Source: Glycomyces luteolus (GTDB lineage: Bacteria > Actinomycetota > Actinomycetes > Mycobacteriales > Micromonosporaceae). Taken from it: a stretch of DNA of 64,000 nucleotides. The DNA is taken from the NCBI RefSeq assembly GCF_027622875.1, contig NZ_JAPZVP010000019.1, forward strand, positions 42,761-106,760. The letters are read 5' to 3'. The notes under the pieces were generated by a model. That model saw only the letters and a list, made by a program, of their open reading frames with translations, ran no database searches and was not told the DNA's origin. The translations under genes were made by a program, and so were the position numbers. Positions 9,167 through 18,105 of the stretch are shown here, in pieces; the stretch's first letter is position 1, and the number at the start of each line of letters is the position of its first letter.

Positions 9167-10482
9167 GCCGGCCCGTTCGGGAACGAGTACTCGGCGATGG
9201 ATTCGGCCTTGAGCGTGACCGAGTAGCCGGGCTGGGTGGGCAGGCGGTAGCGCCCGTCAACGACCTTGACCGGGTCGGTGTAGTGCTCGTGCAGGTGGTC
9301 GACGTATTCGATCATGCGGCCCTCCAAGGTCTTCCCCACTCGAAGGTATTCGAACATGCCGAGGTGCTGCACGTATTCGCAAAGGCCCACGCCGCCGGAG
9401 TGCGGGCAGACGTCGACGCCGTGCTTGGCGGCCATGAGGAGGGTGGCGAGGACTTCGGGGATGCCGGCGACGCGGCAGGCGTCGATCTGGCAGACCTGGA
9501 TGGCCTCGGCCTGGAGGAGCTGTTTGAAGATGACGCGGTTGGCGGCGACCTCGCCGGTGGCGACGCGGATGGGGTTGACGGCCTTGGCGATCTTGGCGTG
9601 GCCGAGGATGTCGTCGGGGTGGGTGGGCTCTTCGATCCAGTAGGGGTCGAATGCCGCGAGGTGCTTCATGTTCCCGATGGCTTCGGGGACGGACCAGATC
9701 TGGTTGGCGTCCATCATGAGCAGGCGGTCGGGGCCGAGGACGTCGCGGATGATGCCGGCGCGGCGCACGTCGTCGGCGACGTCGGGCGAGCCCACTTTCA
9801 TCTTGGCGGCGGTCCAGCCTTCGGCGACGGCCTGCTCGGTGAGGGCGCGTACCTTGTCGTCGTCGTAGCCGAGCCAGCCGACGGAGGTGGTGTAGGCGGG
9901 GAAGCCGTCGTTCTGGAGGACTTTGAGGCGGTCCTCGTAGCCGATGCGGCCTTCGTCGAGGATCGCTTCTGCTTCGGCGGGGGTGAGCTCGTCCTCGATG
10001 TGCCGGTAGTCGATCTGGGCGGCGAGTTCGGCGGAGTCCATCTCGGCGAGCAGCTGCCACATGGGCTTGCCCTCGAGTTTGGCGCGCAGGTCCCAGACGG
10101 CGTTGACGATGGCGCCGACGGCCATGTGGGTGGCGCCCTTCTCGGGGCCGAGCCAGCGGATCTGCGGCTCCTGGATGATCGAGCGGGAGAACTCGACCGG
10201 GTTGGCGAAGATCTCCTCGACGGTCTTGCCGGTGACCAGGTGCGCGAAGGCCTTCACGGCCTGGGCGACGATCTCGGTCCCGCGTCCGCCGGTGAAGGTG
10301 AAGCCGGTGCCGGTGGGGCCGCCGTCGGTGAACAGTTCGACGTAGCAGGCCGAGTAGTCGGCGCGGTTGATCGAGTCGGAGCCGTCGCCGGCGGTCGCGG
10401 TGGGGAACCGCACGTCGTGGACTTCGAGGCGTTCGATCCTGGTCCTCGGCGAGGCTTGCGAGCCGTGAATTTGCTCCGTCAC
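9154..10482 (-). CDS. enolase-superfamily sugar-acid dehydratase, L-fuconate-dehydratase-like
   Basis: This 442-residue protein has the mandelate-racemase/enolase layout. It shows the KMK general base (AAKMKVG), metal ligands in MDANQ, EEPT and ATGE, and the C-terminal PHSGGVGLCEYVQHL that is characteristic of L-fuconate dehydratases. In this operon the expected step is dehydration of D-altronate or D-mannonate to 2-keto-3-deoxygluconate, usually done by UxaA or UxuA, and neither is seen here. The GTG at 10482 overlaps the uxaC TGA by four bases. The first about 14 residues look unconserved and coincide with a short dispersed repeat. Confidence 0.82.
   Translation of the reverse strand: MTEQIHGSQASPRTRIERLEVHDVRFPTATAGDGSDSINRADYSACYVELFTDGGPTGTGFTFTGGRGTEIVAQAVKAFAHLVTGKTVEEIFANPVEFSRSIIQEPQIRWLGPEKGATHMAVGAIVNAVWDLRAKLEGKPMWQLLAEMDSAELAAQIDYRHIEDELTPAEAEAILDEGRIGYEDRLKVLQNDGFPAYTTSVGWLGYDDDKVRALTEQAVAEGWTAAKMKVGSPDVADDVRRAGIIRDVLGPDRLLMMDANQIWSVPEAIGNMKHLAAFDPYWIEEPTHPDDILGHAKIAKAVNPIRVATGEVAANRVIFKQLLQAEAIQVCQIDACRVAGIPEVLATLLMAAKHGVDVCPHSGGVGLCEYVQHLGMFEYLRVGKTLEGRMIEYVDHLHEHYTDPVKVVDGRYRLPTQPGYSVTLKAESIAEYSFPNGPAWNA
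10448..10464. repeat. 17-bp dispersed quasi-palindrome, copy 1
   Basis: GGCGAGGCTTGCGAGCC, inside the 5' end of the enolase-superfamily gene. It is followed by GTGAATTTGCTC, similar to the flank of copy 3. Confidence 0.5.
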
Positions 10483-11915
10483 TGGCTTTCCAATCCATAG
10501 ATCTTGCGGGGCTGGTTGTAGGCGAGGTCGATGGCGACCTCGGCGGCTTCGTGCTCGGTCATCCGGTGCTCGGCGACGAGGCGGGCCAGGTAGGCGGCGT
10601 CGATGCGGCGGGCCACGTCGTGCCGGGCGGGGATGGAGCAGAACGCCCGGGTGTCGTCGACGAACCCGGCGGTGTTGTAGAACCCGGCGGTCTCGTGCAC
10701 GGCCTCCCTGAAGCGGCGCATGCCCTCCGGCGAGTCGAGGAACCACCAGGGGGCGCCGAGGAACACCGAGGCGTAGCCGCCCGCGAGCGGGGCGAGCTCG
10801 CGGCTGAACACGGTCTCGTCCAGGGTGTAGAGGACGATCCGGAAGCGGGGGTGGTTGCCGAACGCGTCGAGGAGCGGCTTGAGCGCCCGCGTGTACTCGG
10901 TGGCGTTCGGGATGTCGCCGCCGACGTCGCGGCCCCAGCCGTCGTAGAGCCACTGGTTGTGGTTGCGGTTCGAGCCCGGGTGGAGCTGCATGACCAGGCC
11001 GTCTTCGACGCTCATGCGCGCGAACTCGGTGAGCATGAGCGCCGGGAAGCGCAGGATCTCGGTCTCGTCGGCTTCGCCTTTGAGGGCTTTGGCGTAGATC
11101 TCGGCGGCGGCCTTCGGGTCGTCTTCGGTGGCCGCCGTGAGGTTGCCGTGGTCGGAGCAGGTGGCGCCGGCGGCGATGAAGTCCTGGCGGCGCGAGCGCA
11201 GTGCCGCGAGGAACCCGTCGAACGTGGACGTGTCCTCGCCGGTGATTTCGGACAGCCGCTCGACGCGCTCGCTCCAGCCGGGCCAGCCGGGTTCGACCAT
11301 GTTGTCCGGCCGGAACGTGGTGACGACCTTCCCGCCCTTGCCGCCCCACTGGCGGCCGCCGGACGCGGGCGTCGCGGCCAGCGCGGCGTGCGGCTCGAGG
11401 GAGTCCACGGGGGACTCGGTGGTGGCGAGCACTTCGATGTTGAAGCGGTCGAACAGGGCCCGGGGCCGGTAGGCGGGTTCGGTGAGGCGCGCGGAGAGGT
11501 GGTCGTAGAACTCGTCGGCGGTGCCGGCTCCGAGCTCCTTGTAGATCCCGAAGACCTCCGCGAAGGTGTGGTCGAGCCACATCTTGGAGGGGGTGCCGCG
11601 GAAGAGGCGGTAGTGCTCGGCGAAGCGGCGCCAGATCGTGCGTCCGTCCACTTCGGAGGGGGTGCCGTCGACCGAGGCGACGCCCATCTCGGCGGGGGTC
11701 ACGCCCTGGCTGTAGAGCATCCGGGTCAGGTAGTGGTCGGGGACGACGAAGAGGCGGGCCGGGTCGGGGAACGGCTGGTTCTCCGATATCAGGCGCGGGT
11801 CGACGTGCCCGTGGGGGCTGACCAGCGGCAGGTCGGCGGTGCGCTGGTGGAGTTCCCTGGCGATGGCGCGCGTGCGCTCGTCGGCCGGGAACAACCGGTC
11901 GGGGTTAAGACTCAT
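10479..11915 (-). CDS. uxaC: uronate isomerase (glucuronate/galacturonate isomerase)
   Basis: UxaC converts D-galacturonate to D-tagaturonate and D-glucuronate to D-fructuronate in the cytoplasm. The 478-residue amidohydrolase-fold protein shows the N-terminal metal-binding SPHGHVDP motif and the following SENQPFPDP. It also has the internal HPGSNRNHNQ block and NTAGFVDDTRAF near the C-terminus. Length matches the family (about 470). The ATG at 11915 lies 83 bp after the first oxidoreductase gene, and the 3' end overlaps the dehydratase start. Confidence 0.93.
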   Translation of the reverse strand: MSLNPDRLFPADERTRAIARELHQRTADLPLVSPHGHVDPRLISENQPFPDPARLFVVPDHYLTRMLYSQGVTPAEMGVASVDGTPSEVDGRTIWRRFAEHYRLFRGTPSKMWLDHTFAEVFGIYKELGAGTADEFYDHLSARLTEPAYRPRALFDRFNIEVLATTESPVDSLEPHAALAATPASGGRQWGGKGGKVVTTFRPDNMVEPGWPGWSERVERLSEITGEDTSTFDGFLAALRSRRQDFIAAGATCSDHGNLTAATEDDPKAAAEIYAKALKGEADETEILRFPALMLTEFARMSVEDGLVMQLHPGSNRNHNQWLYDGWGRDVGGDIPNATEYTRALKPLLDAFGNHPRFRIVLYTLDETVFSRELAPLAGGYASVFLGAPWWFLDSPEGMRRFREAVHETAGFYNTAGFVDDTRAFCSIPARHDVARRIDAAYLARLVAEHRMTEHEAAEVAIDLAYNQPRKIYGLESQ

Positions 11916-11940
11916 CGGTGTTTACTCCGGTTCGGGGAGA

Positions 11941-11957
11941 GGCGAGCGAAGCGAGCC
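11941..11957. repeat. 17-bp dispersed quasi-palindrome, copy 2
   Basis: GGCGAGCGAAGCGAGCC, in the 83-bp gap upstream of uxaC. It has the same arms as copies 1 and 3 but a changed centre. Confidence 0.45.
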
Positions 11958-11998
11958 GGTTGGGCGGGGCGACGGGTGCGGGCCTCATCTGGGGTGTC

Positions 11999-13306
11999 CT
12001 ATTTCAAGAGGTCGGCGACGTCGACCGGGAGCCCGGTCTCGATGGACGCGTTCGCGGCGAGGCCCGCGGCGAGGGCGTTCACGCCGTCCTGCGCGTTCGC
12101 GGAGCGGTCGTGCGGGTCGGTGTCGCCGTCGAAGATGACGCCGAGCATGACCTTGTCGCCGCCGCCGTGACCGGCCCGCTGGTATTCGCCGAGGTCGATC
12201 TTCTGGGGCTTGGTCCAGAAGGGGTGGAGGGTCAGCTCGTACCAGCCCTCCTCGGGGGCGGCGTGGGTGCCGTGGAGGCTGGCGCCGTTGGGGCCCTTGA
12301 GGGCGGGGTTGACGTGGTCGTTCTCGACGACGAGGAGTTCGAGGCGGCCCTGGGTGCCGTTGAAGTGCACCCGGTAGCCCTCCCAGGGCGAATAGGCGGT
12401 GAGCCGGTAGGAGAGCGTGACGCCGGAGTCGTAGTCGACGAGCGCCATCATGTCGTCGTAGATGGTCACGCCGGGCGCGAACACGGACTGGTCGCGGATG
12501 TAGCCGTCCTCGTCTTCGGCGTCGAGGTACATCTCCTTGAGGCCGGGGCTGTCCTCCATGTGGAGCGCGAACGGGTCGTCGGAGGCGAGGGGGGAACCGT
12601 GGACGCGGGTGTAGCCGCGGTCGTGGCCGGTGCGCTTGCCGTTCTCGCCGTAGAAGGCGAGCTTGCCTTTGGCGAAGGCGCGCACGGGCGCCGCGTCGAG
12701 CCACCAGTTGACGAGGTCGAAGTGGTGGCCGGACTTGTGGACGAGGAGGCCGCCGGAGTTCTCGGCCTCGCGGTGCCAGCGGCGGAAGTAGTCGGCGCCG
12801 TGGCGGGTGTCGAGGAGCCAGTCGAAGCCGACGGAGGTGATCTCGCCGATCGCGCCCTCGCGCAGGAGCTCGGCGACCTTCTCGTGCAGGGGGTTGTAGC
12901 GGTAGTTGAAGGTGACGGTGACGGTGCCCTTCGACTGCGCCTCGGCGGCGAGGATCGCGGCCGCGTGCTCGCCGGTGGTCGTCAGCGGCTTCTCGCAGAT
13001 GACGTCCTTGTCGGCGGCGAGCGCGGCGAGGATGTACTCGTGGTGGGTCGCGTCGACCGACGTGACGATGACCGTGTCGGGGTCGGTCTCGGCGAGGAGC
13101 TTGTCGAAGTCGGCCGCTGCGTACGCGGCGGGGGCCGGGTGGCCCTCGGCCTCGATCGCCTCCATGTGGCGGGCGATGCGCTTGGCGTTGGTGTCCGCGA
13201 GGGCGACGAGGCGGGCTTTGTCACTCCGCTCGGTGATGGCCTTGCGGTACATCGTGGCGCGTGAGCCGGTTCCCACGAGGGCATAGCGATGCGGCGTGCC
13301 AGGCAT
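11999..13306 (-). CDS. Gfo/Idh/MocA-family oxidoreductase (first gene of uronate operon)
   Basis: This is a 435-residue sugar oxidoreductase with the N-terminal Rossmann motif YALVGTGSRATMY and the EKP motif (ICEKPLTTTGEH). The long C-terminal alpha/beta domain contains the conserved-looking GGLLVHKSGHHFDLVNWW segment. The ATG at 13306 is chosen because GAAGGAG sits just upstream; reading 18 residues further upstream would cross the promoter. Sequence resemblance to the last gene of the operon is limited, so the two probably handle different substrates. The substrate is not known. Confidence 0.84.
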   Translation of the reverse strand: MPGTPHRYALVGTGSRATMYRKAITERSDKARLVALADTNAKRIARHMEAIEAEGHPAPAAYAAADFDKLLAETDPDTVIVTSVDATHHEYILAALAADKDVICEKPLTTTGEHAAAILAAEAQSKGTVTVTFNYRYNPLHEKVAELLREGAIGEITSVGFDWLLDTRHGADYFRRWHREAENSGGLLVHKSGHHFDLVNWWLDAAPVRAFAKGKLAFYGENGKRTGHDRGYTRVHGSPLASDDPFALHMEDSPGLKEMYLDAEDEDGYIRDQSVFAPGVTIYDDMMALVDYDSGVTLSYRLTAYSPWEGYRVHFNGTQGRLELLVVENDHVNPALKGPNGASLHGTHAAPEEGWYELTLHPFWTKPQKIDLGEYQRAGHGGGDKVMLGVIFDGDTDPHDRSANAQDGVNALAAGLAANASIETGLPVDVADLLK

Positions 13307-13328
13307 GTGACTCCTTCGTCGGCGAGTT

Positions 13329-13365
13329 TTGGTAAACGCTATCGGAGAAACTTGCCGCAATCAAG
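13329..13365 (-). promoter_or_regulatory. promoter/operator region of the uronate operon
   Basis: On the minus strand this reads TTGATTGCGGCAAG, then CTCCGATAGCGTTTACC, ending about 22 bases before the start codon of the first operon gene. The second block matches the pectate lyase 2 promoter (CTCGGGATAGCGTTAAC). Read on the plus strand, GGTAAACGCTATC resembles one arm and the central CG of a LacI-family operator. A possible -35 is TTGCGG; the -10 is unclear. Confidence 0.5.
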
Positions 13366-13383
13366 AGCCGGGTCTGGCTGGGC

Positions 13384-14466
13384 TTATTTCGGCGTGGCCT
13401 TCGTAAAGGGGGGCTTGACAACACGAATTGGCAACCGGCGGCCACGCACGTCCAGTTCAAGCTCGGCCCCGGGCTTGTACCCCGCGTCGAGCAGCGCCAG
13501 CGCCACGCCCTTCTTCAGGCTCGGCGCGTGCGTCCCCGATGTGGTCTCCCCCACGATCTCGTCGCCGTCCATGACCGCCATGTGGGCGCGCGGCACGCCC
13601 TTGCCCGTAGCCTCGAGGCCCCAGAGCTTCCGCTTCGGGCCCGCGGCGCGCTCCGCCTCCAGCGCCTCCTTGCCCCAGAACTCCGGCTTGTCCCAGCCGA
13701 TCGCCCAGTTCAGCCGCGCCTGCACCGGCGTGATGTCGCGGCTCAGGTCCTGGCCGTGCAGCGGGTAGCCCATCTCGAGCCGCAGCGTGTCGCGCGCGCC
13801 GAGCCCGCACGGGGACGCGCCCGCGACCAGGATGCCGTCCCACAGGTCCACGGCCGCCTCGTTCGGGACGACCAGTTCGAAGCCGGTCTCGCCCGTGTAG
13901 CCGGAGCGGCAGACGATCACGTCGGCCGTGTTCACCAGGTGCTCGCGGAAGGTCATGTACCCGTGGTCGTGCGGCAGGCCCAGGTACTCGAGGATGCCGG
14001 GCGAGTCGGGGCCCTGCACCGCGATCACCGCGAAGCCGCGGTGCACGTCGCGCACCTCGATCCCCTCCGGAGCGGCCCCGCTCAACCGGCGCGCCACCTC
14101 GGCCGTGTTGGCGGCGTTGGGGATCAGGAACACCTCGTCGTCCGAGAAGCGGTACGCGATGAGGTCGTCCACCACGCCGCCGGACTCGTCGAGGCACAGC
14201 GTGTACTGCGCGCCGCCCGCGCCGATCCGGTCCAGGTCGTTCGCGAGGCACCGGTTCACGAAACCGGCCGCGCCCGGCCCCGTCACCCAGATCTTGCCCA
14301 GGTGCGAGACGTCGAAGGCCCCGACCCGGGTGCGCACCGCCTGGTGTTCGGCGAGCACGCCGCTCGCGTACTGGAGCGGCATGTTCCAGCCGGCGAACTC
14401 GGCGAACTTGGCGCCGTGGAGAAGATGGCGTTCGTGCAGGGGCGAGGTGAGCAGTGTCTCCGACAT
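13384..14466 (-). CDS. gcvT: glycine cleavage system aminomethyltransferase (T protein)
   Basis: GcvT transfers the methylene carbon from the aminomethyl-lipoyl H protein to tetrahydrofolate and releases ammonia. The 360-residue protein shows [24 protein letters not shown] at the start, VSHLGK, the folate-site [10 protein letters not shown] and [20 protein letters not shown], and a C-terminal [19 protein letters not shown] domain. The ATG at 14466 is used; the much longer open frame upstream is antisense to pepA. gcvH and gcvP are not in the window, and no glycine riboswitch is seen in the 75-bp divergent space. Confidence 0.94.
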   Translation of the reverse strand: MSETLLTSPLHERHLLHGAKFAEFAGWNMPLQYASGVLAEHQAVRTRVGAFDVSHLGKIWVTGPGAAGFVNRCLANDLDRIGAGGAQYTLCLDESGGVVDDLIAYRFSDDEVFLIPNAANTAEVARRLSGAAPEGIEVRDVHRGFAVIAVQGPDSPGILEYLGLPHDHGYMTFREHLVNTADVIVCRSGYTGETGFELVVPNEAAVDLWDGILVAGASPCGLGARDTLRLEMGYPLHGQDLSRDITPVQARLNWAIGWDKPEFWGKEALEAERAAGPKRKLWGLEATGKGVPRAHMAVMDGDEIVGETTSGTHAPSLKKGVALALLDAGYKPGAELELDVRGRRLPIRVVKPPFTKATPK

Positions 14467-14541
14467 GGGACAGAGACTATCGCGGCCGTCCCAGTGACTA
14501 GGATCGGAGCATTTGGTCCCAAGAACAGCTAAGGATGGATC

Positions 14542-16014
14542 GTGACAGCTCTGATCTCCGCCTCGGGCGACATCGCTGCGGCCGACGCCGAAGTGCTCGT
14601 CGTCGGCGTCTTCTCCGGCGAGGACGCCCCCGTGCTCCCCGAGAGCCTCGCGGGCGTCGACGCCGCCTTCGGCGGACGCCTCGCCGAGCAGCTCGCGGTC
14701 CTCGGCAACACCGGATCGTCCTCCTCGCTCACCCGCCTCCCCGCCCCTGACGCCCTCGCCGCGAAGCTCGTCTACGCGATCGGCCTCGGCGACGCCGACG
14801 ACCTCGACGACGAGACGCTCCGCCGCGCCGCCGGCACCGCCGTTCGCGCCGCGTTCGGCAAGGAGACCGTGGCCATCGCGTTCGAAGGCGACCCCGAGGC
14901 CACCGCCACCGGAGCCGCCCTGGGCGCCTACAAGTTCGCGGGCTACAAGACCGACGGAAACGGCGACGCGGCCCCCGCCGAGGTGCGGATCTACGGTGCG
15001 AGCGCGGACGCCGCGGCCAAGGCGGCCGTGCTCGCCGAGAGCGTCGCCCTCGCCAAGGACTGGGCCGACACCCCCGCCAACCTGCTGCGCCCGCCCGCCT
15101 TCGCCGTCGAGATCGAGCGGGCCGCCACCGCCGCGGGCGTCGAGGTCGAGATCCTCAACGCCGAAGCGCTCTCCGCGGGCGGCTACGGCGGCGTCCTCGC
15201 CGTCGGCGGCGGCTCCTCCGCCGAACCGCGCCTGGTCCGCCTCACCTACCGGCCCGAAGGCGCATCGTCCAAAGGCGCGGTCAAGCACGTCGCGTTCGTC
15301 GGCAAGGGCATCACGTTCGACTCCGGCGGCATCAACATCAAGCCGGGCGCGGGCATGTGGGACATGAAGGGCGACATGGCCGGAGCCGCGGCCGTCGTCG
15401 GCGCGACGATCGCCGCCGCGAAGCTCGGCCTCAGCGTCAACGTCACGTGCACGGTGGCGCTGGCCGAGAACATGCTCTCCGGCTCCTCGTTCCGCCCTTC
15501 CGATGTAATCACCATCCGCGGCGGCAAGACCGTGGAGGTGCTGAACACCGACGCCGAGGGGCGGCTCGTGCTGGCCGACGCGATCTCGCGCGCCCTCGAG
15601 GACGAGCCCGACGCGCTGTACGACGTGGCGACGCTCACCGGCGGGCAGCTCATCGCGCTGGGCCGGCGCACCATGGGCCTCATGGGCACCGACACCGAGA
15701 CCGAGCGGCTGCGGCGCATCGGCGAGGTCACCGGCGAGCACGGCTGGCCGATGCCGTTCCCCGAGGACATCGTGAAGCTCATGGAGTCCTCGATCGCCGA
15801 CGTCTCGCAATGCGCGACCGGCCTCAAGCGGGACGGCCACATGGTCCAGGGCGGGGTCTTCCTGTCGAAGTTCGTGCCCGAAGAGCTGCCGTGGGCCCAC
15901 CTCGACATCGCGGGCCCGGCCGACTCGGACTCGAGCTACGGGTACATCGCGAAGGGCGCGACCGGCTTCCCGGTCCGCACGCTCGTGGCGCTGCTCGAAG
16001 AGTTCGCCGCGTAA
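14542..16014 (+). CDS. pepA: leucyl aminopeptidase (M17 family)
   Basis: This is a cytoplasmic hexameric di-metal aminopeptidase that releases N-terminal residues from peptides. The 490-residue protein has the N-terminal macro-like domain. The M17 catalytic domain carries the metal and catalytic motif [10 protein letters not shown], the [10 protein letters not shown] segment and the signature NTDAEGRL (about residues 335-342). The GTG start at 14542 follows AAGGA. It is divergent from gcvT and followed by a terminator. Confidence 0.95.
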   Translation: MTALISASGDIAAADAEVLVVGVFSGEDAPVLPESLAGVDAAFGGRLAEQLAVLGNTGSSSSLTRLPAPDALAAKLVYAIGLGDADDLDDETLRRAAGTAVRAAFGKETVAIAFEGDPEATATGAALGAYKFAGYKTDGNGDAAPAEVRIYGASADAAAKAAVLAESVALAKDWADTPANLLRPPAFAVEIERAATAAGVEVEILNAEALSAGGYGGVLAVGGGSSAEPRLVRLTYRPEGASSKGAVKHVAFVGKGITFDSGGINIKPGAGMWDMKGDMAGAAAVVGATIAAAKLGLSVNVTCTVALAENMLSGSSFRPSDVITIRGGKTVEVLNTDAEGRLVLADAISRALEDEPDALYDVATLTGGQLIALGRRTMGLMGTDTETERLRRIGEVTGEHGWPMPFPEDIVKLMESSIADVSQCATGLKRDGHMVQGGVFLSKFVPEELPWAHLDIAGPADSDSSYGYIAKGATGFPVRTLVALLEEFAA

Positions 16015-16030
16015 CCGCAGTGACGCGAGG

Positions 16031-16059
16031 AAGGGCCCGGCCGATGGCGCCGGGCCCTT
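16031..16059. terminator. bidirectional terminator between pepA and the small minus-strand gene
   Basis: An 11-bp GC-rich stem (16031-16041 and 16049-16059) is followed by TTGCTCC on the plus strand and flanked by A/T on the other side. Confidence 0.75.
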
Positions 16060-16141
16060 TGCTCCGTCCGCCCTCACCACCACGTGGCGGGACAGTGCGG
16101 TGAATATTGCGGAATCGTTGTGTTGCCGAGGGTCGAAATCG

Positions 16142-16474
16142 CTATTGCTGGCGCTGCTGCTCGAGCTTCCGACGAGCGTCGTAATCCCGTTTACGCTGCG
16201 GATATCCAGTCTTGGCGACCTCGTACACCGGGGTGCTGTACTTGCGGCCCAGGGCGAACGCGCCCGCCGGACCGTCGACGCGGCGCCGCGTCCACTCACC
16301 GTCATGCGCGATGAGCATGACCGTCGTCTCAGTGACGGTGGTCTTCGGCTCGAGGTAGGCCTCGACACCGGTGCGCGTCTTGATGAAATCGATCAGATGC
16401 CGCTGGTCAGCGCTGTCAGAGGCACGGTCCAGCGTTCCCTTGCCCTGTTTCTTCTTCCGTCCGAACAAGCCCAC
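16142..16474 (-). CDS. conserved-looking small basic protein of unknown function
   Basis: This 110-residue protein starts [12 protein letters not shown] and ends in a basic helix ([16 protein letters not shown]). The GTG at 16474 is preceded by GGAAGGA, a good ribosome binding site, so the upstream 52 residues of the open frame are not used. The middle part ([21 protein letters not shown]) reads like a compact beta-rich fold. No transmembrane segment or catalytic motif is seen. It is divergent to lpdA. Confidence 0.7.
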   Translation of the reverse strand: MGLFGRKKKQGKGTLDRASDSADQRHLIDFIKTRTGVEAYLEPKTTVTETTVMLIAHDGEWTRRRVDGPAGAFALGRKYSTPVYEVAKTGYPQRKRDYDARRKLEQQRQQ

Positions 16475-16689
16475 GGCCGATCCTTCCCGCACCACTTGAG
16501 GCGTGATTTCCAAGCGTACACATGCCCTAAGACACCTGTGTCCAGCCGCACACGAAGGGGACTTTCCGAATGCTCGCAGCAAGCGGTTGAATGGTGTTGC
16601 ACACTCCAACCACAGGGTCTGGCCGATCACGAGTCGTCGCCGGTGGAAGGATGGGCTCCGAACCTAAGCATCGTTAAGTGGGGAGAGCA

Positions 16690-18078
16690 ATGAGCGACCC
16701 GAACGCAGGATACGACGTAGTCATCCTGGGCGGCGGCAGCGGCGGCTACGCCAGCGCGTTCCGCGCGGCTGAGCTGGGGCTGTCAGTGGCCCTGATCGAG
16801 AAGGACAAGGTCGGCGGCACCTGTCTGCACCGCGGCTGCATCCCCACCAAGGCGCTGCTCCACGCCGGCGAGGTCGCCGACACCGCTCGCGAGTCCGAGC
16901 AGTTCGGCATCCTGGCCGAGTTCAAGGGCGTCGACATGCCGGCCGTGAAGAAGTACAAGGACGACGTCGTCTCCAAGCTGTACAAGGGCCTTCAGGGCCT
17001 GGTCAAGGCTCACAAGGTCGAGTTCATCCAGGGCACCGGCAAGCTCGTCGGCCCGAACACGATCGAGGTCGACAACGGCCAGAAGGTCACCGGCCGCAAC
17101 ATCGTCCTCGCCACCGGCTCGTACTCCAAGACCCTTCCGGGGCTTGAGATCGACGGCGAGAAGGTCATCACCTCCGAGCACGCGCTCGAGCTCACCGAGC
17201 TGCCGAACAAGGCGATCGTCATCGGCGGCGGCGTCATCGGCGTCGAGTTCGCCTCCGCCTGGAAGTCGCTGGGCGTCGACGTCGAGATCATCGAGGGCCT
17301 CCCCCGCCTCATCGCGGCCGAGGACGCCGACTCGTCGAAGCAGCTGGAGCGCGCGTTCCGCAAGCGCGGCATCAAGTTCCACACCGGCAAGTTCTTCGAG
17401 AAGGTCGAGAAGACCGCCTCGGGCGTGCAGGTGACCATCGCGGGCGGCACCGTCGTCGAGGGCGATGTGGTGCTCGTGGCCGTCGGCCGCGGCCCCGTCA
17501 CCGACGGCATCGGCTACCAGGAGCAGGGCGTCAACATGGACCGGGGCTTCGTCCTGGTCGACGACAACCTGCTGACGAACCTGCCGAACGTGTACGCCGT
17601 CGGCGACATCGTCCCCGGCATCCAGCTCGCGCACCGCGGCTTCCTGCAGGGCATCTTCGTGGCCGAGCACATCGCGGGCCTGAACCCGGCCCCGATCGAC
17701 GAGACCGGCATCCCGCGCGTGACCTTCACCGAGCCCGAGGTGGCCTCCATGGGCCTCAACGAGGACAAGGCGAAGGAGAAGTACGGGGCCGACAAGATCA
17801 AGTCGGTCAACTACAACCTCGCGGGCAACGGCAAGTCGAACATCCTCAAGACCCAGGGCTTCATCAAGCTCGTGGCGGTCGAGGACGGGCCGATCGTCGG
17901 CGTCCACATGGTCGGCGCGCGCATCTCCGAGCAGATCGGCGAAGCGGAGCTGATCTACAACTGGGAGGCCTACGCGAACGACGTCGCCCAGCTGATCCAC
18001 ATGCACCCCACCCAGAACGAGGCGATCGGCGAAGCGGCGATGCTGCTGGCCGGCAAGCCGCTGCACGCCCACGACTAA
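16690..18078 (+). CDS. lpdA: dihydrolipoyl dehydrogenase (E3)
   Basis: This FAD enzyme reoxidises dihydrolipoyl groups of 2-oxo-acid dehydrogenase complexes and of the glycine cleavage system. The 462-residue protein has the FAD motif VILGGGSGGYASA, the redox disulfide GGTCLHRGC (Cys45 and Cys50), the NAD motif AIVIGGGVIGVEFAS and the C-terminal HMHPTQNEAIGEA His-Glu pair. The ATG at 16690 is preferred over the GTG 12 bases upstream because GGGGAGAG fits it better. It lies 27 bp before the E2 gene, a pair conserved in Actinobacteria. Confidence 0.95.
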   Translation: MSDPNAGYDVVILGGGSGGYASAFRAAELGLSVALIEKDKVGGTCLHRGCIPTKALLHAGEVADTARESEQFGILAEFKGVDMPAVKKYKDDVVSKLYKGLQGLVKAHKVEFIQGTGKLVGPNTIEVDNGQKVTGRNIVLATGSYSKTLPGLEIDGEKVITSEHALELTELPNKAIVIGGGVIGVEFASAWKSLGVDVEIIEGLPRLIAAEDADSSKQLERAFRKRGIKFHTGKFFEKVEKTASGVQVTIAGGTVVEGDVVLVAVGRGPVTDGIGYQEQGVNMDRGFVLVDDNLLTNLPNVYAVGDIVPGIQLAHRGFLQGIFVAEHIAGLNPAPIDETGIPRVTFTEPEVASMGLNEDKAKEKYGADKIKSVNYNLAGNGKSNILKTQGFIKLVAVEDGPIVGVHMVGARISEQIGEAELIYNWEAYANDVAQLIHMHPTQNEAIGEAAMLLAGKPLHAHD

Positions 18079-18105
18079 TCCACAACCGCAGGAGTTGAAC
18101 GAACG

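Noticed and set aside
14467..14541. Glycine riboswitch upstream of gcvT
   Set aside because: The gap shared with the divergent pepA is only 75 bp and lacks the tandem aptamer cores.
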